This document shows, piece by piece, positions 28,301-40,300 of a DNA stretch of 64,000 nt. The stretch is from Diphasiastrum complanatum (Eukaryota > Streptophyta > Lycopodiopsida > Lycopodiales > Lycopodiaceae). Each line of letters starts with the position of its first letter. Positions within the stretch are counted from its first letter, which is position 1. The notes below the pieces were generated by a model, which worked only from the letters and a program-made list of their open reading frames with translations, did not search any database and had not been told where the DNA came from. The position numbers and the translations under genes were made by a program. The DNA lies in contig CM055097.1 of the NCBI GenBank assembly GCA_029204225.1, positions 32,925,804-32,989,803 of the forward strand, read 5' to 3'.

Positions 28301-31300
28301 AATGCACAAGTCTTATTCTTCATAATAGAGTTCTTCATCAATAGCTTTCCTCCAATTTTCCTCTTCTTTAGCTTCTTTGAAAGTAGATGGATTTTTTGTT
28401 TCTAATACGATAGGCATGAATGCAAAATATACATCCTCATCTTCATGCCGATCTTCACGTCGATCCTCATGTCGATCTTCGTGTCGATCTTGATCCTCAT
28501 GCTGCTTCTCAAGCCTTGCTGATCTTCTAGCTCCCTGTTTACTTGACTCTCCCTGTTTCAAGACGAATCCATCTTTGATAGTCTCATAGTACCTCTTAGG
28601 TAACTTTCTAGTAAGCGGTGTAGGCTTCCTGCCTGGTGAAGTGGGAGGTGTATAAGTGCCCCAAGTACTTGAGCTCTCTTTTCTTTTGCCTGTCTCTACC
28701 AAGGCTTCTCTAGGCAAAGGAGTTTGTGTAGGCGATTCATGTGTTGATTTAGGTTCTTGTTAAAGAATACTATCATCTTGCTCCTTCTCACAAGGTATTG
28801 TTGTATCTTTATGAGATCCCATCTCATCAAAGATAACGTCCCTGCTTAATAATAACCTTCTTTCCTACAATGTCATAAAGCATGTATCCCTTTTCTTGAT
28901 CATCATATCCAAGCACTTTCTTGCCTTTGGGTCCAACTTGCTTTTCATGTGCTTAGGCATATGAGCATATGCAATACTCCCAAACACTATCAAATTACTT
29001 ACTTAGGCTTCTTACTTGGATAAGCTTCTTCAAACTTCTAGAGTTTGATTCTCTACCTCTTTAGTAGGACTCTTATTCAAAAGATAAACCGTTTTTTGAA
29101 TTGATTCACCCAAAAATGATTTTGGAAGATTCTTACTTTTAAGCATGCTGCTAGCAGTTTCCACAATAGTGCAGTTATTTCTTTCTACAACTCCATTTTG
29201 TTGAGGCGTTTTTGTACTTGGAAACAATCTCTTTATACCATTGTCTATTTAAAACATTTGAAATTCTGCAGAAAGATACTCTTTGCCTTTATTTGAACGG
29301 ACTATCTTTATTTGCCTACTCGTTTCTTTTTCCACTCATGCCTTAAACCAAGTAAAGCTTTTGTTTGTCTCGCTCTTATTCTTGAGAAGGTATATCCATA
29401 TCTTCCTAGAATAATCATTTGCAATCACCATAAAATAACTTGCTCCACCATGAGACTTTGTTTGGATAGGACCTAACAAATATGTATGAACAAGTTCTAG
29501 AATATTTCTTGTTCTAGCTGTAGTAGATGGAAATTTCTGCCTATGACGTTTTCCAAAGAGACAACCCTCACAAAAATTGTGATGTGAATTAACTTGAGGT
29601 AATCTTGAAACCATATGAAATTTCTTCTAAACTTGTAGACAATTGTAATTTAAATGTCCAAACCTCTCTTGTTATAACTTGTCATATCGATATTTGAAAT
29701 TTCCACTAGACAACTTATCAATCCACCCCCTCGGGTGACTAGACCCTGCCTCTGCACCTGCACTGGACCCTGCACCTGCACTAGGTCGTGGACTTGCTCT
29801 AGTCCCTTCTCCTGCCACGGACCTGTGAATAGAGGTCTGAGATGGTCTCAATGGCTCAAGAGATGTACTATCGGCGGGCTCGTATGTGTCCATCAATTTC
29901 TCCACCTCTACATCTGAAAAGTGAGGGCAAATGGATATGCCCATCCCTCACTCATCTGGCCTGGTGAGCCGTAGTAAGTGGGCCCTGACCCTGGTAAGAC
30001 AACCAGTAAAGACCCCACCACAATGCAGGCATCTCCATATGCGGGCACCAGATCCTTGGTGGGTAGCCACATCCTCCTCTGTCAACTCAACCTCTGACCA
30101 AATGCCTCTACCAAGGACCGGCATCGTGTGAAACTGTCAATGTATCAGACCTGCAAAAGAGGAAGCAAACAATCACATGTCAGTACATTTCGTTGGTAGC
30201 AACAACATCTGGATTCCACATGCATTCACAACATTCATTTGCTTACAACAACCGTAAACCTAACATTGAAAAAAAACCGCCATTTTTTTTTTTGCATCGA
30301 CAACAGGTTCAAGCTGCACATAGTGTCTTGGACCTTGAACTCATCAAAACAAGCATCCTAGGCATTCGTATGGGAATGAAGAAACAGAGTGCAACTTCAG
30401 ACTGCAACTCAATTGCATGCCTACAAGACCCAAAACCCTAAACCCTAAAAAACACGTGATTTGGACATGCCATTGAAAACTTTTACTACAAGCGATAACA
30501 ATCGAAACTAATAGCATAAGCATGTTTGTGGGCATGAAGAAACACAGTTTAGCCTCAATCTGCACCTCAATCGGATGACTACATGCCAGTTTACAAAAAG
30601 AGCCAAAAACACATGGAAAAAGGGCATGAGATTCACATCTTTTGCTACAAGCAATAATGGGGAAAACTAACAGCAGAAGCATGTCTGTGGGGTTCAATAT
30701 AGATGAACTGGAACTAAAAACCACTTCATTACGTTGCCTACAGCTCATTCCATGAGCTTCCAAAGATGTGAAGCCAAAACTTACCTAAAACTGTTTTGGA
30801 GAGAAACGCCACTGCCTCGTTGCTGCCGTTGTGCTGATCACACACTGAACAATGCTCCAAGATGGCTACAGTCCACCATCACCCTCTCACCATCACCATC
30901 TCTCTCTCACTCCCAACAAAGCAAATTTTTTTATGTGGGCCGTGGGCTGTTGCTCGTGGCCCACATAAAAAAATTTGAAATTTTTTTGGCGATCCTTTGG
31001 CAAAGTCTAATGCTAAATCAAAAAGCATATTCCTAAATATGATACCTATATTAGGTAAAAGTCCAAGCTAATTACTAAGTCAAAAATTTGAGCCAAATCA
31101 TATAGCTCTCTAGTGCCCTACTACATGCATAGCTAGTCTAAGAAAAGTATAAGCCCCTAAAGTAGCAGGCAGGCATGGCCTAGAAACATTAGGGGTAAAA
31201 TAAACTTTAATTTCTAATAGGGGAAAGCTAGTGATGGAGGAAATAGATGTTAGAAAGCTAGTGTTGGAGAAAAAAGGTGCTGGAAACGCAATGGTGAGAC

Positions 31301-34300
31301 CCAAAATGGACTTTTGGATCGATGATTGACGATTAGGGAGTTGACCAGGCAACAAAGAATGTAATAATGATGATGGAAGCTATTGATGGGGAGAATGTGT
31401 GTTAGAGGGCAATGAAAATAAAGAAAGGCATTGAAAAGAGCAATGATGAAGCTGTGGCATGCTTTTTGACTAGCAAAAAGGAGAAATAATAGGATGCAGG
31501 CTAGTGAGGGAGGGCAAGGGAGCTACAAAGGTAGCAATGGAGGGAAAAGAGAGGAATGCCCAGAATTCATCGACTGGATGAAGGTAGGAAACTGCTGTGA
31601 TACCATGTTATGAACTTAATCATAGATATTGGCACCAAATCAAGTATAAAGATAACAATCAACATTCACCAAGCATTCTGCAACTAAGAAAACCTTATGA
31701 ACAACAATGGCTCTGATAGATTAGGCAAATCTCCAACCAAGATTTTCGGAAAAATAGAACTCCTCTACGAGAAGCTCAAGACACGAAACTCAATAATTTG
31801 AGAAATGATTATTCTTGGCCTCTATTTATACTAAAATAGCAATGTCTTGGGAGGTTCCAACTGTGGCTTCATTTAGGTCACCCAATTTAGGGTTTTCACC
31901 AAAGAAGAAAATCTTATCCAAAAATATCGTTGTCCGAATCAATTTGGGGCGGTGGTGGTGTCTCCAAACTTAATAAAGTAATTGAACAAAATAGTTACAA
32001 GTCCCAAAAGCATGAGGGTACTCATAGTCTCATGATATAGAAGGCATGGAATGTGTCCATAAAACCTAGCTTGTTGGACCAATTAGCATATGCAAGTTGG
32101 GCTAAATTCTCATCTAATACAGGCTCAAAAATTTCTTCAACAATGTAAAGGGTAGAATCACTAAGATCGAAACCTCATGGACTTGCAAAGTAGTAGTTTG
32201 TCTAGGGTGCGGACAACTTCGATTAAGATGATGAGGGTTACAAAACTTAATTGGTTAGATTTTCAAGCATTTTTGCGAAGTATGACACTTAAAGGCAACA
32301 TTGGGGGAGGGGGCGAATAGAGGAGCAAGGGCACAAGAGAGGCCTACTGCCAGGGGGAATGAAATAAGGAGTAATGGCATGAGGAAAAGAGGATGAGATG
32401 AAGAACGGGGTTGAAATGAAACTTGCTGATCAAGATACTTATGTTGTAAAGTATTCGCAATAGTCATTCATGTTGAAATATAAACCTAGTTAAATAAATA
32501 AAACATAGCACATGGTTCTATTGGAGGCCAAAGTTTTTAAGGCCCAAATAAACTTAGGCAAAATTTTTTTTTAGTACAAACTCGTGGAGGGCCTTCTTGC
32601 ATGATGATGCCACTTGTCCACTGGAGTTTGGTAGACCCCCATGCACATGTGCATGGGGGAGAAAAAGTTAGTATGCCACATATCTTAGTTTGCATGCAAC
32701 ATGCAAGATGCATGCATGACAAACTAGACACATGCAATTAGACATGCAAATTGCCACCTACCCTGGACACTTGGCAATAGCATGCAATGTATTGTACATA
32801 CATCATTTCTTATAAATAGAACCTCCACGATTTGGAGGAGTGTGATTTGTGGAATAATCTTCCATTCTTCATCATTTTGTTGTCTCCTCCATCTCAGATT
32901 GTGTAGTAGCTCGCAGGCGGATCTGATCAGGAGTTTTGCTAGTTTCTCCCGCAATTCTTGTCAGATTTGCATGAAATCTGTTGCAAACTGTTGGTTAGAA
33001 GAGGGCGCTCCATCTCAGATCTTCTCCCACTCAATTTTCACTACTTTGGAAGCAGGGCAGCCATCCAACCATTTGGAGTAGGGCGCTGGATCTGGTTTCC
33101 ATGCTTCATCTCTTTCATTAATTGTCAGAATTGAATAGGATCTTTTGCCAGTGGTTTCTCTTACGTAGGCTCTTTCTCTCATAGTGAATTGAAGTCATAT
33201 AGAAGCTGATCAGAATCTGATTTTTCAGATCTGAGGCACCTATTTGAAGAGGCCAGCAAGTAGGAAAAAGTCCACATCTTGATTCATTCAATAGACAATG
33301 AATAGAGTTCAAAGAGGATTGAATTAGGATCATTCTTATGATCTATAGCTTGCTGTTCTATGTGTATTTCAGATGCATGTTTCATTCCTAGATCTGTTAG
33401 GCTCAAGTTGTCCTTGAAAATAGCATTTCTAGGGTCTTGAATCCAGATTTCGAGCTATTCTAGCATTCTTGGTTTTGACAACAGTGGTATCAGAGCTTGC
33501 ATGTTGCTTAAATCTTCATGAATGTCTGTTTCCTAGCGTCATTCATTCTACAACAATGGTATCAAAGCCAGGTTGGCTCTATTCAAAGCATAGATTGCCG
33601 AAGTAGTGTCTAATTCAAGTAGGCCTTGTGATTAGGATCTTTTAGCAATGTACCTATGGGGGAGAAAAAGTTAGTTTTGTAAGTTATGTAAATTAGTGCA
33701 AGTGGCCCACTTGGCCAAGTAGCTCACTCCTATGGTTGACACCTAGACTTTCCATGCATGTAAAGGAGGTGCTTGCCTCACAAGGGATTTGGAGGACCCA
33801 CGCCCTCCTCTCTCTCTCTAGCAATTCATTTCTTCTTGAGACTTTTGAGTTTGTGAGGTGCTTATGCAATTTCCCTTGTGTGATATTTTCCATAGCCAAG
33901 TTTCTCAAGCTTTCATAGTTGATCTAGCATTTGAGTTAAGATACTCCATAGCTAGGTCTTGTAAATCTTCACAGTACTTGGGCAGGTTCTCCTGAGGGAG
34001 ACAGATCTGTTGCAGGTCATATATTTGCAGGATACAGCTGGTGCAGGCAGCTTATGAGGGCGGCAACAACTGGTGAAGGCAACATCTGAGCAGAAGAGAT
34101 CAGACAGGTCTGATCTGAGGCAGCAACAAACAGGACAGGTCTGATCCGGTGCAACCCGTCAAAAATTATTGCATTCTTAGTGGGAAGCTAGTCATTTTTG
34201 AACGACAAAAATGGAGAGTCTGAATGAATCCGTTCTTCCGGAGTCAAGCAAGTTAGATGGATCTAACTATAGCTTGTGGAAGTTCAAACTTCAGAATATC

Positions 34301-37300
34301 CTTTAGGACAAAGATTATTGGGAAATTGTCATGGGACAAGAGGTGATGGCTCACGGTCTCAATGATCAAGATAGAAGGGCATTTGAGAAACGGGTGCAAC
34401 GTGCGCATCATATCATCAACTTATCTGTGAAGGATAAGGTGATTCCGCTGATCAGGAATGCAATTGGGCCTAAGGATGCATGGGATATCCTTAAGAACAC
34501 ATATGAAACGGTAAGTAAGTCTCGAGCGTTTTTCTTGAACAATAAGCTTCATACCTTGAAAATGGAATCAGAAGAATCCATTACGGATTTTATTACCAAG
34601 GTGAAGGATCTGAGAGATCAGTTGTCTTCTATAGGGGAAATTGTACTTGATAATACTCTAGTACAAATTGTTTTGAATAGCTTACCATTACAATATCAGA
34701 ACTTTGTTATGACACTAAGTTTGAGGGAGAGATCGCCGACATTTGATGAGCTCAATGGTTTGCTACTTCAAGAGGAATTACGAAGACAAAACCTGATGTC
34801 TAGAGAAGATTTCAAGGAACTGGGATTCTTTTCCAAGAATCAAGGTAAGAAGGGCAAGAAGAAAGGAGGCAAAAAGGATCAGAAGCAGGAAGGGAAGGAC
34901 AATACGGAAAAAGGAGACAGTTCCAAATCTATAGCGCCCTCCTCCAACCAACAGATTGCAACAAATTTTATGCAAATATGACAAGAATTGAGGGAGAAAC
35001 TAGCAAAACTCCTGATCAGATCCACCTGCGAGCTACTACACAATCTGAGATGAAGAAGACAATACAATGATGAAGAATGGAAGTTTATTCCAGAATTCAC
35101 ACTCCTCCAAATCGTGGAGGTTCTATTTATAAGAAATGATGTATGTACAATACATTGCATGCTATTGCCAAGTGTCCAGGGTAGGTGGCAATTTGCATGT
35201 CTAATTGCATGTGTTTAGTTTGTCATTCATGCATCTTGCAGCAAGAAGGCCCTCCACGAATTTGTACTAAAAAAAAAAATTTGCCTAAGTTTATTTGGGC
35301 CTTAAAAACTTTGGCCTCCAAATAAAACCATGTGCTATGTTTTATTTATTTAACTAGGTTTATATTTCAACAATTCAAAGCTCAAGGGAAGTGGGCTGAA
35401 AAGATTGAACTACAAAATGAAGGGTCAATTTGGACTTACCAACAACAACAAGAAATATCCAAGTAAGAACGTTATTGATTAAGGAATGCCTCTTCGGGGC
35501 TCTCATATCCCAATCCTCAAGCACCCCTTGGCCATGACACATCCTATTGTTCACACGTTGCAAACTCGATGCACAGCTGATACTTACCAGTTGGCAGCAC
35601 CTTGATGCATAGGCAATCAAGAGGACCGTCCGACATGTGTCACTCATACACTGGGCCAAGTGTATCAGTGAGCATGACACATGCTTTGTTGACCTCCTAC
35701 TTTTTAGGAGGTCAGTTCAACTAGTCTTGATAAATGACCCAATATCCCGTGCCAAAGCTAGGCACGACTCTTGAGGTTCAATATAACTAATTGCAACACA
35801 ATTACAATGGTCACCATAGGCCGTTTCCAAGAAATTTCAATAATTACAAATGTACAACTGTCTGGTAAAATTGTTAATCAAGTTTACAAATGGGACAGGG
35901 AGGAAAAGCTCTAACATCTCTTCCTCCTCAAGAGACATCATCTGTGATTGCTGGGGAGTGTGTGAATTGAACCGACAAAGAAGACGGCGGACATGTGTCA
36001 GACAAATCGAATCGGGACGATCCTACTACTGCTTGAAGCAGGGTCCGACGAATTCCCTCAGTGCGTGCACTACTGATAACTAAGTAGGCGAACACAATGA
36101 TAAAATTAAGTTTAGAGCTAGATGCGTGGTGATAGCGGAAGCAAGAGCAGACAATTAGACAAAGCAATCAAAAAGTCAGACAGAGAGCGGAAAGCATTGC
36201 AAATACTGACAAAACCTGAACACAGAACTAGACAACACTTTATTCAGATCAATTGTAACGAAATACAAGTCAGTGATATAGGTGAGCACAAGACAATAGC
36301 GGGCGAAGCCGCGTGCTCACAAAGCTAACTACAATCTGTAAAAGCTATGAGCTCATATTGACAATCCGTTTGAAAGAAGGAATTGATGCATGAAAGCATC
36401 TACGATGTCTGTCTCTATTGAATCAATAATCCATCTTCTTGATTATTGATTCTGCATACTTTTGTCAATGATCTACATGCTATTTACATTTATGCAGATG
36501 AGTGTACAAAAGATGGCATGGAGCCGTTGTGCCGTCTAGAAGAAGATCGTCTGCTGTCATTGTCAAGTTGGTTGCGCAGTATAGAGGATGAGCGCGAGGA
36601 GGCCGATAAGTCGAGCTTCCCCGATATGTCATCCAAGTTGGGTCTACCTGAAAAGTTGTCCAACTCTGATATGTCGGCCATCTTCACTTGTTCGTCTTCA
36701 GTAGTTGAGTTGCGTGACAATGCAAGTAAATATACAGCGATGAATGGAACTATATTAACATGGGATTTAGGAGAGTAGAGGAGATAAATCCAACAATGAT
36801 GACAAAATCGGGTACTGTCCATGCAAATGGTGTGTGGTCTCCCAAATAGAAAGTGGTTTGCCATGTCACGCGCCCAAGTACTCATGGATCAGCCGATTAT
36901 CCAAGCGCCTCTGTGCTGGTTCAATATTCGCGCTGGCCCATGGATCCCCTCTGATTCCCAAACAAGGTGAATGCTGATATTGTTTGGAGCTTACAAGGCC
37001 TTGCTTAGTGCTAGTATGAGTCAGAAGTGAGAAAATTGAAAAAGGGGGGTTGGGGCTTGCGGCGCAAATATTTATGTTCTAAAATCATTAAAGATCTTAC
37101 AAGTCTCATAGACTATAGTGTTTCAAGCATACCTGAAAATTACAAGCTGATTAGTGATGACCAGGTTAAGTTTGTTACACCATGTTGCATAACTTTGTTC
37201 TCTGCCAACTATATCGTGTTTCTATTTTGAACTGATACATTAGGAACCTCTATTTAATTCATGCTGGTTTGTCTTGTTCAGGGAAATAGAAGATACAGTA

Positions 37301-40300
37301 TTACTGGCATTACAAAGACCAGAAGTTTATGATAGTATAGCCAGGGGTACTAGGCACAAATTTGAATCCAATCGTCCTCGTGCAGTTCTTTTCGAAGGAC
37401 CACCAGGTGCTTACCTTTTTATTGTAAGTAACGAACTTCTTTAATGATAGTTCTGCACATTTTTGTAGGGGTCTCCGAAATAATATACAAAAATTAATTC
37501 TGTATTATTAGAACTAGATAGGTAGCCACACAACTGAACTTTATATGATCGTTTCATAGAATTAATGAACCGTGGGCGGTTCACCACGGTTCTGAGAACC
37601 TTACAGTGAACCGTACGGTTGTCAAATTTTTTTGGCCAGAACCGTGGTGAACCGTGTAGTTATCAACCAATTTTTATTTTTTTATTTATTTTTAGTTCAT
37701 TTTTTTATCAAACATTAATTAATTAATTAATTAATTAATTATTCATGATGAACCGTACCACGGTTCATGAACCGTGGTACGGTTCACCCCACGGTTCTCA
37801 GACCCCACGGTTCTGAGAACCGTGGGTACGATGGTTTGTTTTTATTTGACCTATACAATTTATTAAATGCAGCTTGAAACCATTTATGTGGGTCCAATCT
37901 GATGTGATACGCTTTTCCTAGATTCAAATTGTGATTAGCATAGATATTGTACTTTTTTTGATTAACTTCACAGTGACAACAAGCTTATACTAACTGAAGT
38001 TGGTTTTTTTTGAACTTGCAAAAGAAGCTGTTTCTCATTAATATTTCCACCAGTGTATCTCATCCTTCATATTTTATGCTAACTTTACCGCAAAGTCTGC
38101 ACTTTGTATCTTTTCTAGTCAAAGGATGCTTGATAGACTCTGCTTATTCAAGATAATTGTAAATTTTCAATAGCTTTACCTCATGTCGGTGTGATAAAGA
38201 TACGTAGTCTGTGGATAGTATTCACTTGAATATATCAAAGTCCAATTGTTCTGTGACACAAAATCTACTGTTACAACACAGAAGTTAGAGCTGTGTCATT
38301 CACGTACTTAAAGTTGATGTGATATTGAGCTCGTGTAAATTTGTCAGTGGAGTTTTCTGCTGATACAAGTTTTGTGATGGACGGTGACAACAACTTTTGA
38401 TTCTGGTAGAAGCATGTGCAAGTTTTTTAGTGGATGATGCTGACGTTAACGATTCCACGTTCCAAGCCATTCTTAAATCTTTTGTTCCTTTTGGGGTATA
38501 GGTGTTGCTTGAAAGGACTCTGAAAGTGTTCATTTTTCTGAATAGGGAAACTAAAGTCCTGTCATGATTGAAACATGACTTCAGTACTCACTATGGAAGT
38601 TACAAAGACTGTCAAATCAGGTCTTTTTACAAGGGCTCTTGACCTTTTCCTGACTTTTACCCTCTATTTTCCTTCTTACTCTCCATAGTGTGCATTCACA
38701 AAGTAGGCGGTTTGACAGAAGTTTTACAAAAGAATTGTATGGTGTCAAGAAACTTCAGCATAAGTATTTAAGTATGTGTACGCAATTTAAAATTTACTAC
38801 ATCTTGAAGCTCTTGCATGCATAGCGTTTGACTTTCATCATATCTAATGGGGTCCTTTGTAGCTTCTTCCTAAAGAAGATATGAACTAACTTCCATGTAG
38901 ATTTCCTGTAGTGCTAGTCTCTTGACTCAAAGATGTAGATTGTGGGTTCACAAATGAAGTAGGTGTATTGACAGTTGGAATTCTCAAAGAAAAAGTCCAC
39001 TCCTTAATGCTACCTTTCTCTTATTATCTTGTGCTATTTCATGGTATTTCATGTGACAATGTCCTGTGACAGAACTTCGTGGGTATTCCTACTCATTTAT
39101 ATGCAATATAATAAAGCTTTAGCATTTTTTGTTATGGCCAATCTGTTAACAACTTCAAGGAGCCTCGACTGCTAAACAGAAAACTGAATTTCAAGATAAA
39201 CATGTCAGGTTCAAAGCTAAAAGGATTTGCACTTGACGTTCTCTGTATTTCGCAAGCTATTCTTCTGATGTAGCAAATCAATGTTTTGCAGCTACTTACG
39301 TGGCTAACCTTTGAGCATGTTTCTTGGCTTACTTTTTGACTCATGGAAATTTTCAGGAACTGGGAAAACTTCATGTGCAAGGGTGATAGCAAGCCAAGCT
39401 GTAAGTTGGTCAAATGATGGTGGGCAAAGCTTGCTGCCACCTTTTCCTCTCCTTTCTTGGATTTTACTAGTTTGTAAAGATTAGTGGATACATTTTCGTT
39501 AATGAGAACTTTATTGGAATACCATCCATTAATATATATTTTGGTGTGACTTTTTTTTCCCATGTGGTTGGTACAGGGTGTGCCATTGCTTTATGTACCT
39601 TTGGAAGTCATCATGTCAAAGTACTATGGTGAAAGTGAACGTTTGTTGGCATCCATTTTCAGTGCTGGAAATGAACTTCCTGATGGTGCCATAGTATTCT
39701 TGGATGAGGTAATGTGTATTCATCTTATTTTGCTATACTCACTTGTGCTAGAATATATCGTCTATTCTGTACTCCCATGTTATGTAATTCATGTACCACA
39801 TGGTTCCTAAGTCATTCATAAAAGAGGTCCGCAAAAGTATAAATTCATTTGGGTGAGTCAAAGTAGGTCAAGCCTAGAGGTATAAGGCTGGGCTGGTCTG
39901 AAAAGCATTAAATTTGAGGAACTACCATTAAGCCCATAAGCATTATGTTGGTTCCACAAGAACCTCTAAGAGTCTTTGAGAGATTCCACCACTAAGTACA
40001 ATATGAGTGCTCAGTAACATTGACTGTGATTTCCTACAAAATATCTCAGTTGCTTGTGGTCGTGTAAGCTTGTGATGTTCTAGAACATTTCATATTATGT
40101 GTGGAGGTGAGAGATACCTCATTTCTTGAGAATCATCTTATAGTGTAGTGGGAAAATCTGTGTCTTGTGGGGGAGAGAAAAAGAAAGAAAGGAAGAAGTA
40201 TCATTATCTTTAGGGTACTATCATGAAATGAACTAGCTGATCTCCGTAAGGTAATCACGCAACACCAAATGACGAATGCTTTGTTACTACGAATACAAAG

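Larger units (their letters stand above)
32471..35372 (+). mobile_element. Copia-like element with LTR arms in inverted orientation (copia-5)
   Basis: The left part is a normal plus-strand LTR (TGTTGAAATATAAACC ... TTGACAACA, 32471-33483), followed by the primer site TGGTATCAGAGC and a gag reading (34211-34930). The right end is not a second direct LTR. It is the first 540 bp of the same LTR in reverse complement (34934-35372, with about 100 bp deleted), ending GGTTTATATTTCAACA. The unit is flanked on both sides by the same five bases, ATTCA (32466-32470 and 35373-35377), the duplication size expected for LTR-retrotransposon integrase. Both ends are therefore U3 ends. Pol and the real 3' LTR are absent. 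Confidence 0.8.

Noticed and set aside
30429-30447. Interstitial telomere array
   Set aside because: Only two repeat units; not enough to call more than a motif.
32471-35372. Two independent copia insertions in opposite orientation
   Set aside because: The identical ATTCA bases sit exactly at both outer borders, which fits one insertion better. This is not fully excluded and is listed as a test.
36446-36885. Opposite-strand Ser/Asp-rich frames as a host gene
   Set aside because: No splice context, no recognisable motif, and both strands are equally open.
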